DNA from: Clostridium saccharobutylicum DSM 13864
GTDB taxonomy: Bacteria; Bacillota; Clostridia; Clostridiales; Clostridiaceae
Reading direction: 5' to 3'
Assembly: GCF_000473995.1 (NCBI RefSeq)
Contig: NC_022571.1
Span: forward strand, 4,557,416-4,621,415
DNA length: 64,000 nt
Made by a program: the position numbers and the translations under genes. This document shows, piece after piece, positions 18,474 through 28,305 of this stretch. The notes beneath the pieces are model-generated. The model saw nothing but the letters and a program-made list of their open reading frames with translations. It had not been told where the DNA came from and searched no databases. The first letter of the stretch is position 1. The number at the start of each line of letters is the position of its first letter.

Positions 18474-19691
18474 TTATTTTAATGCATTTAAAAACTTTTC
18501 AGCTAATCCATGATAAGTATGATTTGCAAGAACATAGTCGTTTCCTCTTTGACCCATTTCCTTCTTTTCCTCATCACTTAAGCTTTTTATTTTCATAACT
18601 GCTTCAACTACTGCATCTGGATTTTCTGCTGGTACACTGATTCCACAACCACAATCCTTAACTGGATCATTTGAAGCTTCTACTGCATATATTATTGGTC
18701 TTGCCGCCATCATATAGTCAAATAATTTATTTGGACTAACCCCATAATTAAATAAGTTTTGCTTCTTTAAACTTATATAACAAATATCTAGTAATTGTAA
18801 TACATTATCCATATTATCTTTTAATACTGGATCTAAAAACTCTATATTAGTTACATTATTAGATTTTGCATATTGCATTAATTCATTTTTTACATTACCA
18901 TTTCCAACTAATATGTATTTTACTTTTTCATCTTTTGTTTTCTTAGCCGAATCAATCATTGTATCTAATACGTTAGCAGGTGAATGATTACCTGTATATC
19001 CAACCAAGAAATATCCTTGTTCTTTCAACTCTTTTAATCTTTCAATGCTTTTTTCCATTGGAGGTACTTTCTTTTCACCAATAATTATTCCATTTGGAAC
19101 ATATACAAAATTATCAGTTGAAAATCCTCTTTCTCTTATGTGTTTATCTGCATTTGGCAATATTGATATAATTTTATCTGAATTTCTATATGCAAAATCT
19201 TCTGCCCTTTGAAGTATAACTATGGCAGGATTTTTTTCAGAATATCCTCCTATTTCCATAGGACTTAATGGCCATAAATCATGTATTTCAAAGAAAAGCT
19301 TACTATTACATCTCTTTGCAATTCTATGAGCTGGATATATATCTAATGGATAAGTTGAAGATGCTATAACTGCATTTGGCTTATATTTATCTGCAACCTT
19401 CTTATAGTTCATTCTTAATTTCCACATAAATGTAGATATATTTTTAATTCTTCCCACACCATTTCCATGATATTCCGGTGTTTTAACCCATACATATGTT
19501 ATTCCATCAATCACTTCTTCTTGAAAATCTTTATCTACCTTTGGATTCTTTTTTCTTAGATGAGAATAGTCCGCTGCAAGTATGGTTACATTGTGTCCCA
19601 TATTCACCCATTCCCTGGCCATGTAGTATGGTCTAAATTCCATTCCATGATAATCAGACCCTGCGTAGTGATTTATTAGTAAGATGTTCAT
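18474..19691 (-). CDS. GT4-family glycosyltransferase (WbuB-like)
   Basis: A 405-residue GT-B glycosyltransferase. The N-terminus MNILLINHYAGSDYHGMEFR and the segment PYYMAREWVNMGHNVTILAA are typical of WbuB-like enzymes; KLFFEIHDLWPLSPMEIGGY and the C-terminal YGVSPNKLFDYMMAARPIIY identify the acceptor and donor domains. GGAGC precedes the start. It is directly upstream of the sugar phosphotransferase, so it likely adds the second sugar of the repeating unit (inference). Specificity unknown. Confidence 0.9.
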   Translation of the reverse strand: MNILLINHYAGSDYHGMEFRPYYMAREWVNMGHNVTILAADYSHLRKKNPKVDKDFQEEVIDGITYVWVKTPEYHGNGVGRIKNISTFMWKLRMNYKKVADKYKPNAVIASSTYPLDIYPAHRIAKRCNSKLFFEIHDLWPLSPMEIGGYSEKNPAIVILQRAEDFAYRNSDKIISILPNADKHIRERGFSTDNFVYVPNGIIIGEKKVPPMEKSIERLKELKEQGYFLVGYTGNHSPANVLDTMIDSAKKTKDEKVKYILVGNGNVKNELMQYAKSNNVTNIEFLDPVLKDNMDNVLQLLDICYISLKKQNLFNYGVSPNKLFDYMMAARPIIYAVEASNDPVKDCGCGISVPAENPDAVVEAVMKIKSLSDEEKKEMGQRGNDYVLANHTYHGLAEKFLNALK

Positions 19692-20013
19692 CTTATTTGC
19701 TCCTTTTTACATTATAATGCTAATTAACTTTATAAATTATAACATAAGTGAGAATCAAAATCTATGATTTTGCCATTCGAACTTCCTCCGCTAATAAATA
19801 TGGCAATATATTATCAAACTAAATTTTACAGCTAGCAAATCGTTATAAATCAATCTATTAAATAATCAGTTTTTCACAATTTATTGTATAAAACAAACTT
19901 TATTACATACTACTATACGCCTTCAAAGTGATAGCAATTAAAATCTATGATTTTTCTATGCTTAAGTTCCTTTCATTCATATAATATGCTAAAATAATAC
20001 TGTATTTAAATTA
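19692..20013. other. Divergent gap with decayed repeat modules
   Basis: Between the minus-strand GT4 gene and plus-strand wecB. Two stretches (about 19747-19790 and 19930-19975) contain AATCTATGATTT followed by a ...TTCGAACTTCCT or ...CTTAAGTTCCT tail. They resemble the internal module of the long P forms P1 and P3, so decayed P-related sequence is likely. Both divergent promoters must lie here. Confidence 0.4.
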
Positions 20014-20065
20014 GGCACATTCAAAAAAATAATAAGTCCATTTGCCATGAATATTTTCATGTGCC
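20014..20065. mobile_element. P-family repeat P6 (minimal 52-bp form)
   Basis: Essentially just the two terminal repeats: GGCACATTCAAAAAAATAAT, AAGTCCATTTGCCATG, then AATATTTTCATGTGCC. It lies 37 bp upstream of the wecB start codon. Confidence 0.88.
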
Positions 20066-20102
20066 TTAAATCAATTTCATACAATATAAGGAGGAGTACT
20101 AC

Positions 20103-21167
20103 ATGAAAGTACTAACTGTCATAGGGGCTAGACCACAGTTTATAAAAGCTGCAACAGTTTCTAATAAAATAAGAAGCAATGGTAATAGTGAAATATTAGT
20201 CCATACTGGACAACATTATGATAATAATATGTCAGATATATTCTTTGAAGAACTTGGAATCCCAAAACCAGATTATAATTTAAGCATAGGTTCTTCAAAC
20301 CATGGACATCAAACTGGTAGTATGTTAATAGCTCTTGAAGAAATATATTTAAAAGAAAAACCAGATATGGTTTTAGTTTATGGAGATACAAATTCAACAC
20401 TTGCTGGAAGCCTTTGTGCCAGTAAATTATTAATTCCTGTAGCTCATGTTGAAGCTGGTCTTAGAAGTTTTAATAAAGCTATGCCTGAAGAACAAAACAG
20501 AATACTTACAGACCATATTTCAGACTTACTTTTCACACCTACTTTAACAGCCTTAAATAATTTAAAAAATGAAAACATTATAAAAGGTGTTCATAATGTT
20601 GGCGATGTAATGTATGATGCTATAAATCTTTTCAAAGAAAAAGCTAAAGGAGTATCAACAATAGTTGAAAAACTTAACTTATCTAAAGATAGTTACATAC
20701 TTTCAACAATACATCGTGCAGAAAACACAAATAGCATTGAAAGATTAACTTCAATAATAGGAGCATTAAGTGATTCTGGTAAAAAGATAATACTTCCTCT
20801 TCATCCAAGAACAAAGAAATTCATTGAAGAATATAACCTACATGTAGGAGAAAATATTAAAATTATAGATCCAGTAGGATATTTAGAAATGATTTCTCTT
20901 CAAGAAAATGCACAAAAAATAGTTACTGATAGTGGTGGAGTTCAAAAAGAAGCATATTTCTTAAAGAAACCATGTATTACTATGAGAGATGAAACTGAAT
21001 GGGTTGAAACTGTTCAAAATGGTTGGAATGTAATTGTTGGAAGTGATTCAAATAAGATTTTAGATGCCTTAGAAAACTTCCATCCAACTGGTACTCCAGC
21101 TTCTGCTTTTGGAAATGGAGATACATCTTCAATAATTACAGACATAATCACAAAATACTTAGGTTAA
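20103..21167 (+). CDS. wecB: UDP-N-acetylglucosamine 2-epimerase (non-hydrolysing)
   Basis: Interconverts UDP-GlcNAc and UDP-ManNAc, supplying ManNAc for surface polymers. The 354-residue length fits. Diagnostic blocks are VIGARPQFIKAATVS, LVHTGQHYDNNMSDIFFEEL, VYGDTNSTLAGSL, HVEAGLRSF, MPEEQNRILTDHISDLLF, STIHRAENT and the late VTDSGGVQKEA. AAGGAGG precedes the ATG with ideal spacing. It is transcribed opposite to the rest of the cluster and converges on the ligase gene, with QE between the two stop codons. Confidence 0.95.
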   Translation: MKVLTVIGARPQFIKAATVSNKIRSNGNSEILVHTGQHYDNNMSDIFFEELGIPKPDYNLSIGSSNHGHQTGSMLIALEEIYLKEKPDMVLVYGDTNSTLAGSLCASKLLIPVAHVEAGLRSFNKAMPEEQNRILTDHISDLLFTPTLTALNNLKNENIIKGVHNVGDVMYDAINLFKEKAKGVSTIVEKLNLSKDSYILSTIHRAENTNSIERLTSIIGALSDSGKKIILPLHPRTKKFIEEYNLHVGENIKIIDPVGYLEMISLQENAQKIVTDSGGVQKEAYFLKKPCITMRDETEWVETVQNGWNVIVGSDSNKILDALENFHPTGTPASAFGNGDTSSIITDIITKYLG

Positions 21168-21171
21168 TGTT

Positions 21172-21412
21172 ATAATAAAACAAAGAAATATGACACATAT
21201 ATGTGCAGCAGGCATTGGAAAATAAGCTGCTAGTATATCTTAATTGGAAGTTGTTCCATTTTAGATTGTCCAAAGCTTGTCTTTGGAACAATCTGAAATG
21301 GATACAACTTTTAATTTAGATATACTCAGTGAAATTTTCCTAGTCCTGAGAAACATATATGTGTCATATTTCGGTTGGCATTGCAAAACTTTAAGTATTT
21401 CGCAATACCTTA
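21172..21412 (-). mobile_element. Q-family foldback element QE between convergent genes
   Basis: Outer arm AAATATGACACATATATGT (19 nt) is perfectly complementary to ACATATATGTGTCATATTT. A second arm around GTATATCTTAATT pairs with AATTTAGATATAC; the core GAAGTTGTTCCATTTTAGAT pairs with ATCTGAAATGGATACAACTT; the apex is TCCAAAGCTTGTCTTTGGA. Its arms differ from all other copies while the core is shared. It fills the space between the wecB and ligase stop codons and could act as a terminator in both directions. Confidence 0.87.
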
Positions 21413-21415
21413 AGA

Positions 21416-22915
21416 TTAGTTCATTCTAAATTCTTTTATTGATGCTGTAGGTCTGTATCCATCATCTGATCTTTTGTTGACTTGCATACATGATACTGCA
21501 AATCCAATAAGTATCCAGTAAGAGAATACATAAGTTATAGAACTTGGACCAAAGCTTGCTGGTGCAAATGCTATTAAACCCGATGCTGCCATAAGGCACA
21601 TCAAACTCTTTTTCTTTATTGCAATTACAAGATTTCCAATTAATAAATATAAGTAATATATACCGTATAATACTATTCCAGGTAATCCGAAATCACCAAG
21701 GATTTCTATAACATAACAGTGAGGACTATATATTGCTCCTGTATTTCCTTGATCCTTTAAGAATTGCTCAACATTTCCTACACCATAACCTTGGAAATGC
21801 TTATTACCTATAACACCATAATATACATCTTTTATAATTTCCATTCTATGTAAAGCTGATCCTTCTTGGGTAATTTCTCCCTCTGTAATATCTTCTAATG
21901 CATGCAATTTTCCTGAAAGAGAAGTTGAATTTTGTATCTTAACATCTCCTACTGGCTTTATATGCATAAGCATAGGGCTATAAAAATATGCTAAAGTAAA
22001 TCCTGCTATTATTACTACTGGAAAAATCATCTGCTTTAATCCTAATTTTCTGATGTTAACTATTGAATATATTGCAAATGCTGCAACTCCAACTAAAAAT
22101 GCTGTATAACCAGTTCTCGAAGTTGTTATTACTACCAACGAAAAAGCTGCACAAGAAATTATTGTGAACCATATTTTTGCTAATATATTTTCAAATTTAT
22201 AAATAGCAAATAAACAAATTGGTATCATCATTGCAAGAGTTGCTGTTAAGTTGTTTGTATTATATGAAAATACTATTGGTCTCGCTTGTATAGTATTAAT
22301 TTGCCATTCTGGTAAAGTATCTTTAAAACCATCAATATAGTGTTTTACTGGCAATTGTTGACCTAGAAGAACTTCTACAAAACCAATGACTACAATTAAC
22401 GATATTAAAAACAATAATATATTCATTGTATTCTTAAGTCTTTTTTTATTTATGTTATAAATCATCATATCAATTATAAATGCAAACATAATTAAATAAA
22501 TAGCTATATACTTTATTGCTAAACCTCTGCTTAAAGCCCATACAACACTTGCACACATATAAACAAACCAAATTGCATAAATAACTATAATTTTTTTATC
22601 TATATTTAATAAAACATCCCTATCTTTAAATGCTCTATATAAAGATAATACTGTAAATATTGCTAAAACTATATGAAACATATATATTTTATCAATTCCT
22701 GGTACATACAATGTATAGTCATAAACTGCTGATACTAGTAACACAGCATAAAGTAAATTGTACACATCCTCAGTTTTACTAATTGATACTACAGCTAACA
22801 AGGTCAAAATATACATTCCTGTTACTAAATAATTACCAGTAGTTACTCCTAAAAATGCTGCAATAGCAATTATGATTGCTAAAACAATATATCCAAATTT
22901 ATCTCTTCTTTCCAT
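21416..22915 (-). CDS. O-antigen ligase/polymerase-family membrane protein
   Basis: A 499-residue integral membrane protein with about twelve hydrophobic segments and one large extracellular loop before the C-terminal segments. The motif region TTSRTGYTAFLVGVAAFA and the later YSPHCYVIEILGDFGLPG with a periplasm-facing histidine are typical of Wzy_C family ligases/polymerases. It would polymerise or ligate lipid-linked repeat units outside the membrane. Its RBS (TAAGGAG) overlaps the stop codon of the upstream dehydratase gene, so translation is coupled. Polymerase and ligase roles cannot be separated by sequence. Confidence 0.85.
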   Translation of the reverse strand: MERRDKFGYIVLAIIIAIAAFLGVTTGNYLVTGMYILTLLAVVSISKTEDVYNLLYAVLLVSAVYDYTLYVPGIDKIYMFHIVLAIFTVLSLYRAFKDRDVLLNIDKKIIVIYAIWFVYMCASVVWALSRGLAIKYIAIYLIMFAFIIDMMIYNINKKRLKNTMNILLFLISLIVVIGFVEVLLGQQLPVKHYIDGFKDTLPEWQINTIQARPIVFSYNTNNLTATLAMMIPICLFAIYKFENILAKIWFTIISCAAFSLVVITTSRTGYTAFLVGVAAFAIYSIVNIRKLGLKQMIFPVVIIAGFTLAYFYSPMLMHIKPVGDVKIQNSTSLSGKLHALEDITEGEITQEGSALHRMEIIKDVYYGVIGNKHFQGYGVGNVEQFLKDQGNTGAIYSPHCYVIEILGDFGLPGIVLYGIYYLYLLIGNLVIAIKKKSLMCLMAASGLIAFAPASFGPSSITYVFSYWILIGFAVSCMQVNKRSDDGYRPTASIKEFRMN

Positions 22916-22917
22916 AA

Positions 22918-24783
22918 TTACTCCTTATCTGCATTTTCCGCAGCTATCTCGTCTTCATTCTTATAATGATATGTCGGTACTATTTTTTGCATTTGATGTT
23001 TTATTTCTCTTATATCATTTAAATCTAACAAGTTTTGAAGTTGTTCAAGTTTTTCTTTTAAAGTATCCATGTCTTCAAAAGTTGGCTTACCTACATATAT
23101 CTTCTTATGAACAGTATCTTCTAATCCTTCTTCACTCATTAAAAGTTCTTCATATAATTTTTCTCCTGGTCTAAGACCTGTAAATACAATTTTAATATCT
23201 CTATTAGGTTCAAGACCTGAAAGTCTAATTAAATCACAAGCTAAATCATAAATTTTAACTGGTTTTCCCATATCTAAAACAAATACTTCTCCACCTTTAG
23301 CAAATGCACCTGCTTGAAGAACTAATTGAGCTGCTTCTGGAATTAACATAAAGTATCTAATTATCTTCTTATGAGTAACTGTAACAGGTCCTCCATGAGC
23401 AATTTGTCTCTTAAATAGTGGAATAACAGATCCATTACTACCTAAAACATTTCCAAATCTAACTGCAACGAACTCAGTTTTGGATTGCTTATCCATTGCT
23501 TGAATAATCATTTCACATAATCTCTTTGTTGCCCCCATAATATTAGTTGGATTAACAGCCTTATCAGTAGAAATCATTACAAATCTTGACACTTTCGCTT
23601 CACTAGCTTCTAACGCTAAATTTAATGTTCCAAACACATTATTTTTAACAGCTTCTTTAGGACTGTCTTCCATCAAAGGTACGTGCTTATGAGCAGCTGC
23701 ATGGAATACAACATCTACTTTATATCTAATAAAAATTTCATGCAATCTCTTTCTATCTCTAACAGAACCTATTAAAACACTAAGGTCCATATCTGGGAAA
23801 TCTTCTTTAAGTTCATTTTGAATATCATATACATTGTTCTCATAAATATCAAAAATTATAAGTCTCTTTGGATTATATATAGATATTTGTCTGCAAAGCT
23901 CTGATCCTATTGATCCTCCGCCACCTGTGACTAATATAGTTTTACCTTGAATATAATCTGCAATTCCTTTATTGTCTAATTGAATTGGATCTCTTCCAAG
24001 TAAATCTTCTAAATCAACATCTTTAAGTCTACTAACAGTAGCATCTCCGCTTAATATTTCATACATTCCTGGAATTATTTGAAGCTTACAATTTGTATTC
24101 TTACAAATATCAATTATTTCTGCTTTATTCTTCGGATCAAGTGATGGAATTGCAATTAAAATCAAATCAATTTCCTGCTCTCCAACAATATATGGAATAT
24201 CATGTCTATTTCCTTCTATTTTTACACCTGATATTCTTTTGCCACGCTTATTAGGATCATCATCAATTAGCACTATAGGATTATACTTCAATTCTCTTCT
24301 TGCCATCATCTCATTTATAAGCATAGTTCCCGCTGAACCTGCACCAACAATCATTACCCTTCTTTGGTCTGCAGAATACTTAAATGGTATGTACAAAAGT
24401 GTTCTTCTATAAACTCTATAAAGAATTCTGTAACCTAATACAAAGAAAATGCTTAAAAGTGTTCCTACAACACAAACATTTAAAGGAATTGTATTTCCTA
24501 AAAAACTTCTAGTATATCCAATAGATAATATACCTGCTAAAACAGTTCCTCCAACACCTAACAAAAATTCATCTGTTCCTGTTAAATGCCATAAACTTTC
24601 ATACATTTTAAATAAAGTAAAGCATACTATATAAATTAAACTTAAAGCTATAACATCATGAGTATATATTTTAGATATTTCTGTAAACCTCTCACTTTGT
24701 GTAATGTTTATAGCAAATAAGTATGCCATGTTAACCATGAAAATATCAATTATCATAATTATTAATGTCTTCCAATTTTTCAC
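22918..24783 (-). CDS. Membrane-bound nucleotide-sugar 4,6-dehydratase (CapD/PglF type)
   Basis: A 621-residue enzyme with four N-terminal membrane segments (about 1-125), a CoA-binding-like Rossmann domain (VMIVGAGSAGTMLINEM) and an SDR catalytic domain (ILVTGGGGSIGSELCRQI, FHAAAHKHVPLMEDSP, STDKAVNPTNIMGATKR). It most likely converts UDP-GlcNAc to its 4-keto-6-deoxy sugar. I chose the GTG at 24783 because GGAGG lies nine bases upstream. An ATG-initiated frame from 24885 would add 34 residues largely translated from repeat P7 and should not be used. It is followed at once by the ligase gene. Confidence 0.9.
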   Translation of the reverse strand: MKNWKTLIIMIIDIFMVNMAYLFAINITQSERFTEISKIYTHDVIALSLIYIVCFTLFKMYESLWHLTGTDEFLLGVGGTVLAGILSIGYTRSFLGNTIPLNVCVVGTLLSIFFVLGYRILYRVYRRTLLYIPFKYSADQRRVMIVGAGSAGTMLINEMMARRELKYNPIVLIDDDPNKRGKRISGVKIEGNRHDIPYIVGEQEIDLILIAIPSLDPKNKAEIIDICKNTNCKLQIIPGMYEILSGDATVSRLKDVDLEDLLGRDPIQLDNKGIADYIQGKTILVTGGGGSIGSELCRQISIYNPKRLIIFDIYENNVYDIQNELKEDFPDMDLSVLIGSVRDRKRLHEIFIRYKVDVVFHAAAHKHVPLMEDSPKEAVKNNVFGTLNLALEASEAKVSRFVMISTDKAVNPTNIMGATKRLCEMIIQAMDKQSKTEFVAVRFGNVLGSNGSVIPLFKRQIAHGGPVTVTHKKIIRYFMLIPEAAQLVLQAGAFAKGGEVFVLDMGKPVKIYDLACDLIRLSGLEPNRDIKIVFTGLRPGEKLYEELLMSEEGLEDTVHKKIYVGKPTFEDMDTLKEKLEQLQNLLDLNDIREIKHQMQKIVPTYHYKNEDEIAAENADKE

Positions 24784-24819
24784 TATAACTTTCCTCCATT
24801 CTGGAAAGATTTTTGCTAA

Positions 24820-24978
24820 GACACATGAAAATAAATAACAAGTCCAAAGTTGCCATGAATATTTTTCATCAAAACAATGAGGCAAATTGCCATCATAAAG
24901 GTCTATTAGGTCAATTTGCCGAAGAAGTATGATTGAAAATAGGCTGGCAAATGGACTTGTTATTTACTTAATTGTGCC
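24820..24978. mobile_element. P-family repeat P7 (159 bp)
   Basis: Left end GACACATGAAAATAAATAAC, right end GGACTTGTTATTTACTTAAT then TGTGCC. The internal self-complementary arms GGCAAATTGCC and GGTCAATTTGCC flank a TCATAAAGGTCTATTA centre. It lies 36 bp upstream of the dehydratase GTG start. Confidence 0.9.
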
Positions 24979-24979
24979 T

Positions 24980-25014
24980 AAGGCATCCCTAAGAAAAAAC
25001 GATCAAGGATGCCT
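24980..25014. terminator. Hairpin between P7 and the GT2 stop codon
   Basis: AGGCATCC pairs perfectly with GGATGCCT around a 19-nt loop. No clear T-run follows on either strand, so termination is only a guess. Confidence 0.35.
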
Positions 25015-25044
25015 AAATACAAGCAAGTCAAATCTTAAATTTAA

Positions 25045-25064
25045 TTTTATTTTTTGATTGTGCC
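25045..25064. repeat. P terminal-repeat fragment abutting a stop codon
   Basis: The right P end (ATTTTTTGATTGTGCC) is present without a matching left end. On the minus strand the gene's TAA stop is immediately followed by GGCACAATC. Confidence 0.65.
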
Positions 25065-26051
25065 TTAATAACTTTTCTTATTAAAAACTTTTACTAGTAC
25101 ATTTGGAAAATATAATATTCCTTTGCACTGAATAAAATATCTAATATACTTTTTATTCAATTTTTGTATTTTATAAGATTTTAAATATTTTTTTATATCT
25201 TCTTTGTCTAAGAACTCAAAAAGATCTTTATGAAACTTCTCGCTTCTTGATAAAACAGAAAAAATATGAGCTATTGCATATGGGATTTTATATTCTGTTA
25301 AAAAGCTTTTTATTTCTTTTAAATTAGTATTATCCTTTATGTACTCTAATAAATCTGCATACGAATAATAACAATCAAGATGCTTTAAAGATACTGAATT
25401 AGTTACTGATGATTCCCATATAACATAAAATCCCAAAATTTTATTTACACTTATTATTTTATTTGAACATAATAATGATTTGACTATAAAAACCATATCT
25501 TCTCCATATTTTCTATTGCTATCAAATGATAAATTGTTTTCTTTAATAATTGAAGTTCTATATATTGCGCTTCTCATACCTATGTTAATCTCATCATTCA
25601 ATTGTCTTAGAGCTGCTTCTTTTCCAGTTATGAAATCATTTAAACACTTAGCTCTACTTTTAACCAAAACATTTCCTTTAGTATCAACTTCACTATAATC
25701 ACAAAATACAACATCACTTTGTGTTTGTTTTGCTTTTTCATACATAAGCTCAACAAATCTACAGTCAATGTAATCATCTGAATCTAAAAATGTTATATAT
25801 TCACCAACTGCTTCATCTATTCCTTTATTTCTAGCAATACTCACACCAGAATTTTTTTGTGTTATAATTCTATAATTAACATCTGAATCCTCTAACAATT
25901 CTTTTGCTATCTCTATACTTCTATCTTTTGAACCATCATCTATAAGTATAAGTTCAAAATCCTTACTACTTTGACTTATAATTGATTGTATATTCTTTTC
26001 AATACAAGCTTCTACATTATAAACCGGAGTAATTATAGATATATTTATCAA
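25065..26051 (-). CDS. GT2-family glycosyltransferase
   Basis: A 328-residue GT-A-fold glycosyltransferase. It has the GT2 signatures ISIITPVYNVEACIEKN, LILIDDGSKDRSIEIA and the metal-binding TFLDSDDYID, then MRSAIYRTSIIKE. I prefer the TTG at 26051, eight bases after AAGGAG, because it places the protein start directly at the conserved IITPVYN strand; an ATG at 26126 would add 25 atypical residues. It is paralogous to the GT2 at 27236, with LicD between them. Donor and acceptor are unknown; it probably builds the polymer that LicD decorates. Confidence 0.88.
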   Translation of the reverse strand: MINISIITPVYNVEACIEKNIQSIISQSSKDFELILIDDGSKDRSIEIAKELLEDSDVNYRIITQKNSGVSIARNKGIDEAVGEYITFLDSDDYIDCRFVELMYEKAKQTQSDVVFCDYSEVDTKGNVLVKSRAKCLNDFITGKEAALRQLNDEINIGMRSAIYRTSIIKENNLSFDSNRKYGEDMVFIVKSLLCSNKIISVNKILGFYVIWESSVTNSVSLKHLDCYYSYADLLEYIKDNTNLKEIKSFLTEYKIPYAIAHIFSVLSRSEKFHKDLFEFLDKEDIKKYLKSYKIQKLNKKYIRYFIQCKGILYFPNVLVKVFNKKSY

Positions 26052-26163
26052 ATTATTGACTCCTTCCATCACATTATTTGATTTAAATACTATCTGCATT
26101 ATACTAATATTAATAAATATATGCAATATTTAACCATGTTTCTTAAGCAAAATTTCACATTTT

Positions 26164-26190
26164 GGCACGTGAAAATAAAGAATAATTATT
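26164..26190. repeat. P terminal-repeat fragment
   Basis: GGCACGTGAAAATAAAGAAT matches the left P end; no right end follows. Confidence 0.45.
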
Positions 26191-26270
26191 GATAATAAAA
26201 TTCTTTCAAGATTTTTAAAACATACATTTTTCAAATTCCATAAATGAGGTTGTTTCTTAATCATTCATCA

Positions 26271-27131
26271 TTAACTCTTACTCTTTAATTTCTTCATTTC
26301 TTTAGCATGCCAAACTCTATGTTCCTTTTTAGGTAAAGTCATATAGTCACCATATAATTGAGTTAAAATTGTATCATAATTCTTTGGAGCATAGAGATCT
26401 ATTCCTTCAAATTCTAATTTAACTAAGTCAAAATAATCGGATTTTTTATAAACATATTCACTCCAATAAGTATCAAGACCATATGCCATATATTCTGAAT
26501 TTATATCATTCCATTTAATTAAAAACTCAAAGAACTTTAATCTTCTCTTATTTGGAAACATTTTTACCATTAATCTATAAAATGAATATGTCACTCTATT
26601 TTTTAGGCTTAATTTTTCTGGAATATCTCTAATTCTTTTAAAGCTTTTTAAAATATTATAACTTAATGTACGTTGTATTTTATATGTAATCCTATGTTTT
26701 GGCAGACTATCATAAGGAAACACATCTATATAAACTCCATTATTCATTTTATAATTATCTTCTTTTCTATCGCCTTCCAAAAATATTGTATCATTGTATC
26801 TTATTTTACATGGAACAGGATAAACATCATAATATTTATCTGTCTCAAAAGTTTGTAAAAATAAGTGATTTGGAAGTTCTTTCTTAGCTATTTCTAAAAA
26901 TCTATTATAGTCCTCTCTAAGCATTCCAATATCAACATCATCATCCCAAGGAATAAATCCCTTATGTCTAACAGCACCAAGTAGTGTTCCCGCATCCAAA
27001 AAATACTTAAGTCCATGTTTTTCACATAATTTATGAACTTCTCTTAAAATATCAACCATAAGCATTTGTGCATCTCTTAATCCTAAATCCTCATAGTTCT
27101 CTCTATTATATGTAAACTCCTCATTATTCAT
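26271..27131 (-). CDS. licD: LicD-family phosphotransferase
   Basis: A 286-residue protein of the LicD nucleotidyltransferase-fold family, which attaches phosphorylcholine (or a similar phospho-group) from a CDP donor to a sugar of a surface polymer. The hallmark motif is complete: YFLDAGTLLGAVRHKG followed by FIPWDDDVDIGM, and a C-terminal RVWHAKEMKK block. GGAAGG precedes the ATG. It sits between two GT2 genes. The choline pathway genes at 41753-50605 and choline-binding proteins at 51062-60712 strongly suggest phosphorylcholine as the group transferred, but LicD paralogues with other substrates (FKTN-like) exist. Confidence 0.9.
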   Translation of the reverse strand: MNNEEFTYNRENYEDLGLRDAQMLMVDILREVHKLCEKHGLKYFLDAGTLLGAVRHKGFIPWDDDVDIGMLREDYNRFLEIAKKELPNHLFLQTFETDKYYDVYPVPCKIRYNDTIFLEGDRKEDNYKMNNGVYIDVFPYDSLPKHRITYKIQRTLSYNILKSFKRIRDIPEKLSLKNRVTYSFYRLMVKMFPNKRRLKFFEFLIKWNDINSEYMAYGLDTYWSEYVYKKSDYFDLVKLEFEGIDLYAPKNYDTILTQLYGDYMTLPKKEHRVWHAKEMKKLKSKS

Positions 27132-27235
27132 TGCTAATATTCCTTCCTAGACAAATATTCTATATTTAATGTATATTTCCACTCTAAATTCAGTTGTTGG
27201 AGCATTCATTTTCAATCATGAATAAATTAATTATA

Positions 27236-28225
27236 TTATTTCTCTCTTTTCGAATAATACTTTTCTACCATGCTTGGCTTATATAAAATCATTTTACTTA
27301 AAATAAGATATTTCAATCTATCCTTTTCTAATCTATACATTCTATATTTACTCAAATGACTTCTTACATATGGATTATTAATGAACTTATACATTTCATC
27401 TCTTAGTTCTTTTTTTGTTGCAAAGGCAATTATAATATTAACTATTCCAGCTGGAATTCTGCTATGAATCATTGCTTTTTCTAAATCATTATCTCTAACT
27501 TTCATCTTTAAATAGTCTAAAGTTTCAACATTTGAATAATAAATGTCTAAAAAATTTAAAGATACATTGTTCATTACAGATTCTCCCCATTTTACGTAAT
27601 GAGCATAAATTTTATTTGTTGAATAAATCTTTTCTGCATGAACATAAGCTTTAATTGCAAACGAAATGTCTTCTGCAAATTTTCTTTTTTCATCAAATCT
27701 AATATTATTATTCATCAATAGTGAACGTTTAAATAAATTTGCCATAATGTGAGTATATGATACTCCATAAATTAATCCAAGTGCTGCTTCTTTTCCGGAG
27801 CTTTCTCCTTCAAATAAATCCTTTGAATTATCTGTAATCCTCTTACCATTACTCTCTTCAAAAACATATGCTGAATATACAATTTCACTTTTAGTTTTAA
27901 TAGCTTTTTCATATAGATCCTTAAGCATATTTTTATCTATATAATCATCCGAATCTAAAAATTGAATATATTCGCCTCTTGCTTCCTCAATTCCTAAATT
28001 TCTTGCTGAACTAACTCCACCATTTTCCTTCTTTATTATTCTGTAAATTACATGTGTATTCTTTAAATAATTATGTGCAAATTCACTGCTATCATCTGGT
28101 GAACCATCATCAATAAATAAAACTTCAAATTCCTTAAAGGTCTGTGCTTTCAAAGATTCTAATGTATTTAAAATTCTATCTCTAACCTTATACACAGGTA
28201 CTATAACACTAACCTTATAATCCAT
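27236..28225 (-). CDS. GT2-family glycosyltransferase
   Basis: A 329-residue paralogue of the GT2 at 25065, with the same order of motifs: KVSVIVPVYKVRDRILNTLE, EVLFIDDGSPDDSSEFA and IQFLDSDDYIDKNM. The C-terminal halves of the two are also similar (HYVKWGESVMNNVSLNFLD here, GFYVIWESSVTNSVSLKHLD there), so they arose by duplication. I chose the ATG at 28225 (MDYKVSVIVP) after GAGAGGAACAG; an upstream ATG at 28285 would add 20 unsupported residues. It probably adds a sugar of the same polymer; specificity is unknown. Confidence 0.88.
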   Translation of the reverse strand: MDYKVSVIVPVYKVRDRILNTLESLKAQTFKEFEVLFIDDGSPDDSSEFAHNYLKNTHVIYRIIKKENGGVSSARNLGIEEARGEYIQFLDSDDYIDKNMLKDLYEKAIKTKSEIVYSAYVFEESNGKRITDNSKDLFEGESSGKEAALGLIYGVSYTHIMANLFKRSLLMNNNIRFDEKRKFAEDISFAIKAYVHAEKIYSTNKIYAHYVKWGESVMNNVSLNFLDIYYSNVETLDYLKMKVRDNDLEKAMIHSRIPAGIVNIIIAFATKKELRDEMYKFINNPYVRSHLSKYRMYRLEKDRLKYLILSKMILYKPSMVEKYYSKREK

Positions 28226-28305
28226 ATTCTGTTCCTCTCTTTCGGTTTTGATTGTGTCTAAAATTCCTGTCTTATTATACCACAAAAAAACTACCTCACG
28301 CCAAA

